The notes under the pieces: model-generated | Seen by the model: only the letters and a program-made list of their open reading frames with translations | What the model was told of the DNA's origin: nothing | Database searches by the model: none | Assembly (NCBI GenBank): GCA_038503065.1 | Contig: JBCAMK010000019.1 | Coordinates: 1,488,001 to 1,552,000 of the forward strand | DNA from: Paragyromitra xinjiangensis | Lineage: Eukaryota > Ascomycota > Pezizomycetes > Pezizales > Discinaceae | Direction of reading: 5' to 3' | DNA length: 64,000 nt | Part shown: piece by piece, positions 1-12,800 of the stretch | Layout of the letters: each line of letters begins with the position of its first letter | Numbering within the stretch: position 1 is the stretch's first letter | Translations under genes and position numbers: made by a program

Positions 1-1054
1 GGGAGGAGGAGTCCAAGCGAGAGGAGTCCAAACGGGAGTGATCTAAGGAGTTCGAACGGGAGTGGTCGAAGGAATTCGAACGGGAGTGATCGAACGAGTC
101 CAAGCGAGAGTGATCGAAAGAGTTGGAGTGAGAGTTATCCGAAATATGCTGATGAGACTCACGAACTACTTCAACTACAGGAGCGAATTCGTCAAGGTGA
201 GTGTGTTCGACGTGAGTGGAACGTTCGTGTGAGGAGTGTTCGTGGATGGGTTCTACAACAGTGGTACGTTCGACAGTAACTTCACTGACGACAATGGGTT
301 CGGGGGTGTGATGGTGATGATGACTCTCAGTACTTGAAAACTCGAATTCACCAGAGTGATGGTGGTTGTTGTTGTGGAGGGAGGAGGTGTGGTGGGAGTG
401 CTCGTCTTTATGTAGGTCGATGTGCGGGATGTGCTCAACAACCTTGTCAACTACCTTATGCACTAGCGCGGAAGGGGAATGGCTGTGGTGGTCGTGGTGG
501 TCGTGGTGGTTGTGGTGCTCCTCTTGCTCGAGGTGTGAGTGGTGTTGTTGGTGGCTGCTGCCGTGGAGGAACCCAGGAAGGTGGGGGCGGTGCTTGCGTC
601 GGTGGATACCCCCCGAAGAAAGGGATGAGACAGAGGACTTGTCAGAGAAGATTTCCTCGTCAACTCGGTGACGCTTCTCCTCAACGTATAGTGCTACGTG
701 TTGAGATGGTTCTTCGTGATGGTGATGATGGACCTCCTCTACGACGTGAGTTGAATGGTGGTGCACAGGAATGGGATTATGGTGATGATGCGAGTCGTGG
801 CGAATTGTCTCAGTAACTACTACGCGCTGATCTTCTTCCTCCTCCTGAGATAGGTGGACGTGATGCCCCTCAAGGCGGTGACCTTCACGGTGCTCCACGA
901 CTTCGTGAGTGATGTGAGTAGGTTCACCGCTATGGTGATGCTCAATAGTTGTTTCTTCCACTACGTGTGTACTAGCCCCCCCCGGTGACGAGTACGATGA
1001 CGGGAACACACTGAAGGGGATCGGGACTCTGGCGTCGAAATCCAGGTTGCCTGC
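1..1054 (-). CDS. His/Glu-rich protein with octapeptide repeats, 3' part (runs off the left edge)
   Basis: Reading the minus strand from 1054 down to 1 gives about 351 codons without a stop, which is unlikely by chance. An in-frame TAA at 1055-1057 lies just before a CTAAGCAG acceptor, so this is probably an internal or last exon and the start is upstream. The product is rich in His, Glu, Ser and Val, with runs such as HHHHH, NNNHHH and HHDHHDHH and patches such as THVVEE, VVEHRE and YVEEKRHRVDEE. The last part carries a tandem repeat of about eight residues, variants of SFDHSRSN and SLDHSRLD, from about 10 to 120. No family was recognised. His clusters could bind metal ions, but that is only inference. 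No membrane segment is visible. The C-terminus is outside the window and the upstream exons could not be fixed. Confidence 0.72.
10..120 (-). repeat. Coding tandem repeat, 24-nt unit (octapeptide DHSR(S/L)(N/D)SF)
   Basis: About four to five imperfect units of 24 nt encode DHSRLDSF or DHSRSNSF. The reading frame is kept through all units and most differences change Ser/Leu or Asn/Asp. The array may continue beyond the left edge. Confidence 0.7.
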
Positions 1055-1057
1055 TTA

Positions 1058-4000
1058 GTGATGATTCTCGGGATTTTCTTGTCGTCCTTAATTAAACGAC
1101 AAGAAAGGAGAATCTTCTGTTTGTGGTAAGAAAGGGAAAGAGTGCTGTGTACACGTCTAGATTAGACCACAGTGGAAGAGGCTGAAGCGTTGAATGCGTG
1201 AGTGAGGATGTAGAGGAATGAAAAGAGAGCCTGATTTCGCGATTATTTCGCGGATTGAAGTAGGCGTTCGGAAACCGGGGTGTAGACGCCAAATCTGAAT
1301 GGTCAGGTTCCCTCGGTGGTGTATTCTCTGGTATGGAGGAAGGCTACCTGTGAAGATCTGGGGGGAGTACGTAGGTGCCAGAAAGGGCGAGGTCCCACAG
1401 ACTGGGTCTCTGGGCAAGCGGGAAGTGGAGTAGCTCGTGATACTGGGGGGGTGGTGGCTGGAAGCTGATCCCAAACAAACAAATATCACAACATCAACAA
1501 GAAGCCAATCCTGCTGAACTTCACCAAAACAAACAGCACAGGCCTCTGTTTGGTCTCGCTGCAGCCACTCGCGCGTGTCCACATAATAAAGATCCCGGTC
1601 CGTCCATCCCAATTGCAGCCAGCCTTTAGCAAGGAACATCCAATTTCGAAGTTGGGGACGAGCCAGGATCGTGGTGGTGGCCAATTCGTTCACTTACCGC
1701 CAAGAGTGGTAGCAGCCCGTACAATTCTGCTGTTTCGAACAATAATAGAAGTTTGATGGGGGGCCGAATTGGTGGGGTACAGCCTTAGCTGCAACCCCTG
1801 TATGTATGCGGATTCTGCACAATAATTCCATGTATGAGGTAAAATAGGGCAGTGATGCGACCCGAATTGCCTCAGAAAGTGAGGGTTCTCTCTCAGCAGA
1901 GTGACAGCTCATGAGACCTGCTTGGGCAGAGGTGGTATCAAAGGCTGGCCAGCCTCTTCCTTTCCGCTTAGCGAAGTTGCAGGGGCTCAATTACTTCCTC
2001 TTCCATTGCAATTGCAGTTTCTCAGGCGAGCGAGGTGAAGCAGGTCGTCCCTTATCCCAATCTAGCTGGGCGTTCGTGTGAGGTGATGGAAAAGCAAATA
2101 TCGAAGGCGGAACTGAAGCGACAACAAGGGTCTACTAGCGTTGTTGGCGAGACAACCGGGAGATTGTGATGGGCTGAAAAAGCCTGGCGATAGACTAGCG
2201 GGCAATCGATCGATCTTTGGAAGGTGAGGCCGGGGCGCGCGACAGCCGGGGGCCAATCCGAGGTACAGCGTCCCATGCATAACCCTCGCGCCTGTAGAGT
2301 AACACAAAGCACGACAGTGGGGAGCATTGGAGATCGAGGCCGGTTGGCCATTCTGTCGATGGGGAATAAAAGACCTAGGATGGAATCTGAAATCAATCTT
2401 CAGCTTAAAAATTCAATCATGGCGGAATTTTCTCGTTTCTGCTAGTTTGTTTACTGGCCCTGAAGAGATCGCGGCTTTCCGCTCTGCTGCCTCGCTAGAT
2501 GTTTACGCCCTGGGCCAAAGGAAAGGCATTTGTTGTCCGGACGCATTCAGGCAACTCGCCCCGGCCTCAACAGCCAACTCCGTCGGTCATTGGGAGTTCT
2601 AGGTGCCGATCTTATGTGCACAGCTTTAACCCTCACCGAGGGAAGCTGATCTTGGGAATTGAGCGGTTTCATGCATTTGTGGCAGAGAAGCAATCTTTTT
2701 TTTCATTCCTGTATCTTGTGGTTGACGTCTTCAACACAGCAAACTGTATCATAGGTATCATGACCGCCTCTCGCTGCGAACTTCCTTCTCTGGCTCGCCA
2801 GGCTCACGGCAAAATTGCTATCATTTTCTCATTTTCTCCGGAATTGCCTAGCGTTCTGCTTATTCGTGGCACTGAATTGTGCCGTCCTAGTTGCGCACGG
2901 GGTCAGCTTAAAAAAAAAAAAAAGCTCGAAAGCTCGAAGAGATTCTGCATTGGACATCCACTTCCCGCTACGGCACACGCGCATTTGACGCGTACAGAAA
3001 TCATCCCCTTCCGCCACAAATTCGACAAATCAAGAACGGCGACCCCAGGCGACAGCTGAGCTGAACAGGATGACAAACTGAGTACAAATCGCTGCTGGCG
3101 AGGAGAGAAAGGGTTTGGGGGCATCAGACAGGGCTCCAGGTCTACTGACTGGGATTGTTAACGTCGCTTCTAAGGAATTGGTTTAAGGTTCGGGTGGGAG
3201 GTTCCAAGAACGTTCACGGCCCACGTTATTGAAACGTCGCATCATTGCAGTGTAAAATACCTACATTGCAATCAGATAAATAAACACTTTTCCCAACCAC
3301 TCGTCCTCAACGTAGAGAAACATCTGTCACTTCTTGATATCTAGGCTCTCCCGGAATAATTTCGTGCCTTTCCCGTCCTCGGTAACCTCTCCAATACGAC
3401 AACGCGTGGAATCCACGTTTTTTTCGCGGGGATATCCTAGCGCGCTTCACACATTACGATCTCTACAGGCCCATAGCCCCAGTAGCCATTCACAAGTACA
3501 GCCAAACATGCATGGGTGCAGTGGGGTTCCGGAAGCATAGATGATCACTCGACCTGCATCCAGCCAACGGGACACGTCAACAGAAGATTTCACCCGTTGC
3601 AACGGATTATACCCCGCAATAGTACTGTTGAAACTCAAATCAGAAAAGACCCAATATCATACTCTGAAACACTATTTGGAGACCATGCTGTTCGAGACGC
3701 AAGCCACTCTCTCCCGTCTACATTGCGCTAAAAGATGTTGGCAGCTACGCGCGGGAAAGGGTGAGATCATTGGGTATGGCGGGAACGGGTAGGGAATATA
3801 TATCTGTCGGGAAAGCTGAGAAACATGATATATAGTTGACACGTTCTATATTCTAATTATGACAAAAAAAATAATCAATATGTACATGTATGTAACGAGC
3901 GAACTTCCACCAAGCCGATTGAGAAGTAAAGCAGGTGATGTGGCTTTAGAGTCTAGTGTTGATTCAGGGCTAGGGTTAGGTGCATATGTGCAAGTAGGCG

Positions 4001-7000
4001 CATCAACAAATGAGATGTTGACACCCAATTGCGATCCCTGTTGCGGTCTTGAAACGCTTTTGATGATACTATTTCGAGCATCCCTTACATACGAAACTGA
4101 AGGTTCTGATAAAAACAGTTGCGTCTTTTGGAATCCAACTCCGATTCACAGAAAATGTTCGATGAATATCGGAGGCATTCCAAACTTCGGGACGAGTGAT
4201 ATTACCTGATTCGACTTCTTCTGCACACGGCACCTATACTCATGATGTGGTCAAAGCTGCGGCTCGTTCGGGAAGGCGCAAGCAATGCGGGACTAGACCA
4301 CAGCTAGGACATCACGCTGGACAACAATGGTTTTAGTAACTACCTAGCCTTTCCTCGGGTATTCCTGCAACATATGCAGAACTTCAGCTGGGAAAACTTT
4401 TGCTATGAATGAACACAAGTTGTTCTGTTGGCCGGCCGGCCGGCGAGCTCCTACGGTCCTGTCGGTGAAGAAACTGTCAGTTCATTGCCACATCACTACT
4501 CTTTACCAACGCCGACCCATTGCCTCGGTTTCTTGCGTGGAATTAGCTTGTCTATGTTTGTACTCTATTGTCTACTTATAGTTTCTGGCATTGCGCACGG
4601 ATGTGTTTGGATTTTGTCCTCGCAAACTTGAAATCATATAATATCACTCGGCTATTTGGCTCTATACCCGTTATTCCCAGAATGTACCAAATTTAGTTCT
4701 GCTTACTTTCTTCAGCTTACATGTGAATTAGTAATTGTTTGATGCAGTTTTCACTGCGATTAAAATTTGAATTAGGTATAGAACGTCACGGGTGTCACGC
4801 ACGTCACGTTTACCCCCACGCATACCATGCTTGACTCCAGCAAATGATGCGCGTAATCGAGACATATTTATCAGATAGGAATCTAATGCATGGTATTAGA
4901 AACTTCTATGAGAAGTTCAACATACACTTCCAAACAAACTTACATAGCAGAATGAATACTAGAATCTTCAACCCTAATTCATTCATAAAATATCACTCGT
5001 ATTGCTATCTAGACGAGTACCCCAAACGGGTAATCCTCGCATCTGCAGTCCCATAACGAACAACCGGGTTTCCTTCCGATTAGACAGCCTTAATATAGTT
5101 CTCTAGTTACTACTACCAGTAACATTCTCTACTGAAAAATTAAGCCTGACGTGTAGCCTCCTCCAACCAAATCTCTCTTAGCTCATCATCACGATCCACC
5201 TCACCGAGAAATCGGCCTGTCCCCACAAGCCAACAACTGCACAGCAGTTAACCTCTCACTGGCCCTTCTCTTATCTAAACCCTCGATCTTTACATTCAGC
5301 GAGATCTCGTTGGCTTAGAAAAGCTATCACCCTACTTTACTAATTCGGACTAATTTCTTATCCCCCAATCAAGCTGCTACAAAACCTTCCTGTGTTGGCG
5401 AAAACCCTGCCTTACTAATCAACATAACGACCTAATCTCCCAATTACAGTTATTCTATAATCACCCATGATACTTATCATCGTGAAGATCCAAATGGATG
5501 GTGTTGTAGTATCCTCATGATCTATCTTACCGCTGCAGGCAGACGGGCGTCAGCCGTGCAGTTTTTTTTTCTATTCACCTTCTTCTTTTCGCCTTTCCGT
5601 TCTTTCCGTCTACTCTGGTCGTTCGTTCATCGTGATGAGAAATACTGTTGTGTAACGCCGTGTTCTGTCACTAATGATTGGGGGAAGGGAAGTTCCTGTC
5701 GGTACATGTTGAGTAGCGGCATAGGAAATATAACAGAAAACAAGTTTCTTGATCATGACGGTTGGATTTTGGATATTCTGGATGCTAAAAGCTGGCATTT
5801 GGTCACGAGGTAATGAGTGCTTCTTGTAACCGGGTGTTTGGAATATATTCGTTTTCCAGGAAATCCCATGCATAATCTTGATGGGCTTTGTCTTGGGTGT
5901 TATTATAATAGAAGCTCAGGGGGAGTACCAAGTGTCGTGTTCCTTAAGGTAATTGATAAGATGGTTAGATCGTGGGCAGGCCGGATATCTTGATAGAAAC
6001 CTGGTTTTGAAACAAATCTTGGTAAACACATCATGACAGAAACGCTGGGTTCTATTCGTTGCGTGTGACTTGTGGCTCCAATCAGCTTGACTTGGTTGGA
6101 ATCTTGTTTCTAGGGGTAGCCAGAGCTGTGATTATTTGGGCGGCTTCTAGTTAATTGAGCCGGGTGATATGGGCTACCAAGAGAGGTGTTCGTTCTCATT
6201 ACTCAAGAGGTTCGTGAGTTCTTTGGATAGCGGAGGAAAGAGCTTATTGACGGAAGGAATAGTTCTCCGGGAATACACCATGATTAATTAATTAGCAATA
6301 GATTTGTGTCAGGGACCTAGATTAACCAAAACCAAATTTTCAGTAGCCCAAGTCGACGCACCAAAAAATTAGGAGCGCATTGATTCCACCACCTGATTTT
6401 CTTTGCTCAAACGCAATTGGGGGGGTTTTGCTCATGCCATTTTTAGCAATCGGTGACTTCAATTGAGTTGGATTAAGACCAGGTCAAAAGTCCAGAGGGA
6501 TTGGTACATGCACGTGGCATTCTTGACTTACGTGGGACGTGCACTTGAGTAATCCATAATTATCACCACGCGACAGTACTCGTGGCATGCCATCAGTACC
6601 CGAGAACAGGGGTAATTCTAGCCTACCACACTGAGGGAGTGAGGAAGTCGGCTGCTTTTGCACTTGGGCCAAGAGGATTTGTTCAATTCTGGTGCCTATA
6701 GCCAGAGAAGCGTTGAGTAAGTCCCAGGGGTATTGGTTAGGTTTTGTCACTGGGTAGTAGCCGAGTAACTGTGCCATATCAAGGTGCTTTCCAACTCATT
6801 GTGTATGTTTTGCTTCTTCCGGGAAGGGCGTTATTGGTAGGAGGTTAATTATAATTCCGAAATCCTCCGTGCTGGATAGTGCGATCCCTACGAACTTTTG
6901 ATGTCAGGGAACAACGGGAAACACCAACAAAGCCATCCTGAATACTGATACTGGGTAAATGGGATTTAATAATCTGTGTCTGGATGTTCTCCAAGGGGTC

Positions 7001-8298
7001 AATTGGCTGGTATCAAATCGCAATCGAGGACTATCGGTTCGTCTCCGATTTAGTGGAACTTGATAAGCTAGTCCACTAAAAGGTAGGCTCGAAGGCCCCT
7101 CAGATGTGAATGAGTGCCAATAAGGGAGTATCGGTTATACGGTTATCATTAGGCATTCAGATCCCGATCTACGGACTGATGTCACCAGTAATGATCATAG
7201 ATTGTCACTCGACACTAAGTCAGATCAGCTCATAAGGGAAAACACACCTTGGGATATCGAGGGATTTCTGTATCTCACGAAGATTCAACCCCGACCCAAA
7301 GTACGTAAAAACCCAGATTAATTCTCCCTTTTGGTAGTGTTAACATTCGGGCTGGGTTTCGCTGGCACCGAGTGATATCGTATGAAATAGTTTTTACCTC
7401 TACTTGCTTATTTACGGTAGCGGGCGGAAAGAAAAGAACTGCTGCATGGGTATGACGTGCAATTTCTCTGGGGTAAGCGAATTCCGATCGTACTGAGGCG
7501 CAACTCCGCCATGAACTTTCTTTGCCGATTCATGACAACACGCAAAAAACATCGTGTAGGGCGGATTGCAATTCTGCCCAGTGAGACGCGAGCATTTTGT
7601 GATTTGGTTCTGGGTTGGATTTCTCCATCAAGTGCATATCTAGCCGTACTGGAATGATCACACAGCTACAATATAGTAAATACTCTCGGGCCTCATTTCT
7701 TTTAATTCAATGAGTAAGGTGAAAAAAAAAGAAGAAAAAAAAGAATAAACACAGTCAATAACGCTTTAAGTCTTTTCCAGCGATAACTCTCCCCACATAT
7801 CGAGGGAAAAAAACAAATATGTATCCGGAGTAAAAAAAGAAAAAAAACATACCACGAGTAGCAAAGAAAAAAAGGAAAAAGAAAATATAAGAAAGAAAAT
7901 TACGACATATGACGCCCGAGCGCAAGCCCTCCACCTGCCCACACCCGCGGACATGTCGTATTACCCGGTTCCACCTCCGAGTCCGATATTTTCCACATTC
8001 CGATCCCCACCAATTTATCTGACCAGTAGAGATCTAAGACGAACAGTCTATAAAATCGATCATTGATTTGTTACGAACATGAAGCAACGTGTTACACCTT
8101 ACCGCCCACCCCCTCTCTTGAAATTTGCCCCCCAAAATGTCAGATGCGTACCTACGCCGTCACAAACCCAATTACAAAAAGATGAATAAAATGACAAAGT
8201 AAAGTGAATGAACGACCCATGAACCCCATATGCAAATACCCAACTTTTTCAGGAAAAAACAAAGAAAAAACCCCAACGCCTGTACCAGCCCCTTTTCC
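1058..8298. other. Long stretch without a gene I can support
   Basis: Between about 1100 and 2000 the minus strand has partly open frames and good donor-like sites (GTAAGT near 1692-1697), so 5' exons of the His-rich gene may lie here, but no consistent model was found. The rest has many stops in all frames. Visible landmarks are a 14-base A run (2910-2923), a GGCCGGCC palindrome near 4431-4444 and A/G-rich low-complexity stretches around 7722-7745 and 7825-7900. The part just left of 8298 is probably the 3' UTR of the aquaporin. Nothing else recognisable. Confidence 0.5.
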
Positions 8299-9804
8299 TT
8301 AAACCCTTTCAGTCTTACTCGACCCAGCACCCTCGACGCTTTCCGGGTCCTTTAGCTTCCCTCCTGTACGTGCTGCAGTGATGAGAGCTTCGCAGGAAGC
8401 GAGGCCACTGTGGTCCTGGCCGGGATTGATGGTCTTGTAATCGGCGAAGAGGAGGAATTTGTAGACTCCTGCAGCAAGAACGGCACCAAGAACAGGCCCA
8501 AGCCCTAAATAGAAAGAGAGGTAAGTAAGGTGCATGGTAGGACAAAAGAAGTGGTCAAGGCTTGCATAAGAGGACAACGGGAACGGAGTACTTACAGTAG
8601 ATCCAGTGGTAGTTGGGGAAGTCACCAGTTACGACAGCGGGACCAAAGGATCTTGCAGGATTGAGGGAGCCTGACCCGAGATCATTAGCAACTGGACCAG
8701 TCGGGAATAGTATATCGTTGATTTCTCACCTCCAGTGAAGTATACACCGAACAGCTGCGTGATGAAAAACGAAAGACCAATCCCAAGCGGCGCAATATAG
8801 GTTCCACGATGCTGTTGTCTGTCAGTACACGAACCCATGCTTCAACTAGTGCCCATGAAGGCGCATGCTAAAGAAATATCGTACCTTTTCAACTGCAAGC
8901 TGTTGGGGGATACGGGTTAGCACTATTTCCATTGGGAAAGGGCAGAAGGAAGCATCATACAAAGAATATCGTAATCATCAATTCAGCTGTGAGAAAAACC
9001 TCAAGGAAAAGGCCCTGTACAGTCGAGACGCCAGCTGTATGTGCAAACTTCAAGTTAGGATAGCTCCAAAAAAACCAAGTATCCCGTCGAGGAACTACTT
9101 ACGCGCCAAAGCCGTGCCGACGGCTAATCCACCGGGCAAAAGCGCTGCCACCAATCCCGAGGCCGCAATGCCACCAAGTAATTGCGAGGTCGCCAACAGA
9201 CCTCCCTTCAAAGGGCTCATTGCTCCGATAACGACAAATCCAAAAGTAATAGCCGGGTTGAAAAGCCCCCCACTGACACGATAGAAAACCCATACGTTTA
9301 CGGTGAGCGAGAATCCGAATGCAAAGGCGACATAGAGGAGAAGCTCTGGGCTCGCTACCGCTTTGGTGGGGTTGTGCGATGTTGGGTCCCAGTTGGTTTT
9401 TGCTGCTTGGGTACCGCCGAAGGCGAAAAACAGGAAGAGAAAGGTGCCTGAAGATATTAGGTTGAGTAACGGATATGAGACACGAAGATCGATCAGCAGT
9501 GCATACCTATGAATTCAACTGCCTGTTTTATGAAGAAAAGATCAACATCAGCAACCACACCCTGAATAGTAGGAAAATTGCAGATCCGGAAAGCTTATTA
9601 CCATTGCGAGTGCATCTGCGTAATAGCCTTATTAGCCACTGTGACTTTAATAGTCTCGGGATCTAACAAGGTATACTTACAGTTCTTCCAAGTGCTTTGT
9701 CTCCAGTCCCCACACGGACTAGGGTCGCTCATTCCAGAGGCTCCATCATCGACGGGAGCTGCGACAGCGCTAGCGCTGGTCTTTGATACATCCTTCGAAC
9801 TCAT
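8299..9804 (-). CDS. Aquaporin (MIP family water channel), 329 aa, nine exons
   Basis: This is a membrane channel of the major intrinsic protein family. The nine-exon model on the minus strand is 9804-9681, 9615-9602, 9561-9507, 9447-9103, 9034-8961, 8899-8885, 8811-8730, 8670-8596 and 8504-8299. It sums to 990 nt with frame kept across every GT-AG junction. The two hallmark loops are present: [12 protein letters not shown] (NPA at residues 128-130) and [11 protein letters not shown] (NPA at 240-242 followed by Arg243). Arg without the following Asp of aquaglyceroporins favours an orthodox aquaporin. Hydrophobic segments lie between and around the motifs, with a hydrophilic N-tail of about 55 residues and a C-tail of about 50. 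The ATG at 9804 is the first in frame with the NPA-containing exons. Exons 2 (14 nt) and 6 (15 nt) are micro-exons, and without them the frame breaks. The family is certain; substrate selectivity is inferred. Confidence 0.93.
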
Positions 9805-12800
9805 GGTTGCTGGGTGGTGCAGGTAACTAGTTTAATCTCAATAGAATAGTTAAACTATGATAGAGGAAAGAATATGTTACGCTAAAGGAAGCAGAAGGAG
9901 ACACTGTTGGTGTATCTGTAATTGAGGCGGAGGACCTTGGGCTTTAATGTAGAAATCCAAGCATGGGAGGGGGGGAGAATACAGTGTTAATATATCACAT
10001 CATGCCCACACCAAATTGTGAGAAACCGAAAGCTAAAAATTCAAGGTCAAACCCATACAGCGGAAGAAGACAAGCTGTACGGAATAGTGAACTGCCTCAG
10101 GAATCCCGATGCGGGGCTTTTCACGAAGTGCCATGTCGAGGTGGTCAGGACCCCCACCACCCACTTGATCCTCCGAGCGAATATAGCGAACTCCTGCAGC
10201 TTCACCCCTAGGCTGAAATCTCACGTTGGGTCAAAAAACTGCAGGCCATAGGTATCGTGCTTATGCCAAATTTTGCAACCAGGACCAGCATCGTGCAAAA
10301 ATTTCCACCAAATTTCTTTAATAGATAAGAAACAAATAAAAAGGGGGAATACGAAAAAACCCTTCGCAAAGAGTACGGTTTGAGAAAACAGTGTGACGTA
10401 TAGTTTCATCTTCCTAAGATCTGACAAGGGGATAGGTAGACACGGATATCCAGCCCTTGACGTGTGTGTTACTATCCAACTGTACAAAGAAGCTTCGAAG
10501 GCCGGGTTATGCCGTTTGCGGAGGAACCCTCAAGCCAAGCTTTGGCAATATGGATATCGGCAATTCAATGCACACACGCACCTACTATAGTGTATATCCG
10601 AGTTTTTTGCGATGAATCTGCATCTTCGGGATTTTGTATATGGTTGCACGGGACATTTGTGCCGGATCTGTTACGTAGTTGAGAGCAAGAGCCGCAGGAA
10701 AGGGGGGTGTGAAGACTGGAGACATAAGCGATGGGGATCATGAGCTCCCCACCTGAACGGTAACGAATAGAAGGAATAGATGCAGAGAACACGGCGATAG
10801 CCGTGAGCTCTGAAGCAAGGCGACAAATCTTTTATTTTTTTTTCTTCGAGTTGGTATGCAGGCGGATCCTGAGTGAGTGGTAACAACACCTGCAACAGAG
10901 TGAAGATGTTTCGAAATTTCATCCTATAGCTAGGATTGATTGTAGGTTTCTTATTATTATTATCCGCAACCATTCAACAGGGCAAATCAGGCAAAGTTTA
11001 TTATCATTATCTCTCTCTGGCCTTGGCGACGATTACCGATGTGACCTTCGCCTCCTGTCAGGATCGCAAGTGAATTCCCCCTTCCCCGTATACAGTTGAA
11101 CGCACCGATCTGGGAGACTTCCCATCTTCCTCCAGAAGGGCAACTTTAGCATTCTGGGTCGCCTTGTGACCTGTGGACAACGAGTCAACCACGATGGCAA
11201 TTGACGAAATATCAGACATCGGACCACTATATCGCTTCGGCGACAGCATCCCTCAATGGGACATGGAATGCCCACGAGCCCTGTGGCTTTTCCTGCGGAG
11301 GTATTAGTTATCACTATAGCATCCTACCGCCAAGCATGTACAACTCTACACCGAGGTCATTGACGTCGCACATTCTGACCGTTTTATTCCGAAAGCTGAC
11401 CAGGTGGTACATCTGAAATAGGTATCCGTAAAGCATGTGTCTAAGCTCACATGAATTCCAACCTGGTGGCTTCAAGCGAAGACGCATCGGCTTTCGTGGA
11501 TTTTTAAGAAAAGGGGGCTGCATAAGAAAAAAAGGAAAATTATTTTACGCCTTGAGAAATCCGACGAACATAAGCATGTAGTTCCGTCCAAGATTACCTA
11601 CCTACCCCCCCCCGTGATGCCGAGTACTCTAAAGTAGTCTGCAGCTGCCGACTGGGCCTGTGGACGTGTCCGCATGCACGCCTTCGGGATGTCTGCGCGC
11701 GTAGGAGTAGGCGAGTATGAGGCACACACACACACGGAGAAAGAGCAGACGAGAGAAAAACTAGACTCCGAACCAATTGAGGGTCTCGGATTCCGATGCC
11801 TTCATTAGCATCGTACCTACATACAAAGCCACAACCCCTTACAATTTCATTAGACTTTTTTACTAGGGTGGTGGTTATTCTGACTTCATTTCTTACAATC
11901 TTGGCTCTGGTCGCGTAGGGAAGGACAAGAATTTCCCCGAAATTATGATAAGACTTATCGAAACGTGAGACAACAATATATGGTTCAGCTACTAGTGGAC
12001 TACAACATAAGTGGCTAAATTAATAGTTCGGTACCGAATTTTTCAGCTCGAATCTGGGCACGTTGGTACAGAAATAACCCAGAGCACGCCGGAACAGGAA
12101 ATTCATTAAAAAAAATACAGCTGAGAAGCCGCAATTCGTTTAAGAGATATGAGATCGAGTGACCATGGCTGCTGAACGATCATTACCAATTCTCTATTGT
12201 CACTCATGTACCATAAATATATACCAAGAGGTAACCCGGGATTCCTTCCAACTCCGGCTGTAACCATCCGGCTGTGATAACTTCAAATAACGTTTACCTT
12301 ACGCTGAAAACTCCACCTATTCGCTAAGAATACTTGCTTTTTGGCAATGATGATGGCGTTTGGAGGCTTGGGATCACAGAATACCTGTCGGAAGAAGCCT
12401 TCGGAAACCAAAAACCAACACTCTGGGAAATCGGGTCATACGAGTGGGGTAGTCTGCGCATTTGTTGGCATCATGAACGGAGGCCTACTCTGACGAGAAG
12501 AGATCTTACCAACTTCCGCTGAACAACACATGTCCAGCAGATTCCCGAAGTATTACCAAAAGCACTCCGATCGAATAAACTTCATGCAGCATACCGCAAC
12601 TGCAAATGATCACGATGGCTGCCGCAAAGGTTAACTTTCACGTTGGCACATGGGATGATGCGCCGGTATGTTTTTATGCCAGGAAGCTGCAATGCCAGCT
12701 GTATATTCCAACGCCATACCGCCTTACGCCGAAGTTCCCTTCCAATTCTCGTTTTGCATGAAGAGTGGGAAAACAGGATTTCTTAATTTTGAGCGAGAGG

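Noticed and set aside
366..816. Gly/Cys/Trp-rich plus-strand frames
   Set aside because: These are the antisense of the His-rich minus-strand frame; CAC and CAT codons read backwards give GTG and ATG runs.
2499..3059. 186-codon open frame on the plus strand
   Set aside because: It contains a poly-lysine made by a 14-base A run and has no recognisable domain; it probably lies in non-coding DNA.
8865..9284. 139-codon plus-strand frame
   Set aside because: It is antisense to the aquaporin exons and introns, which are strongly supported.
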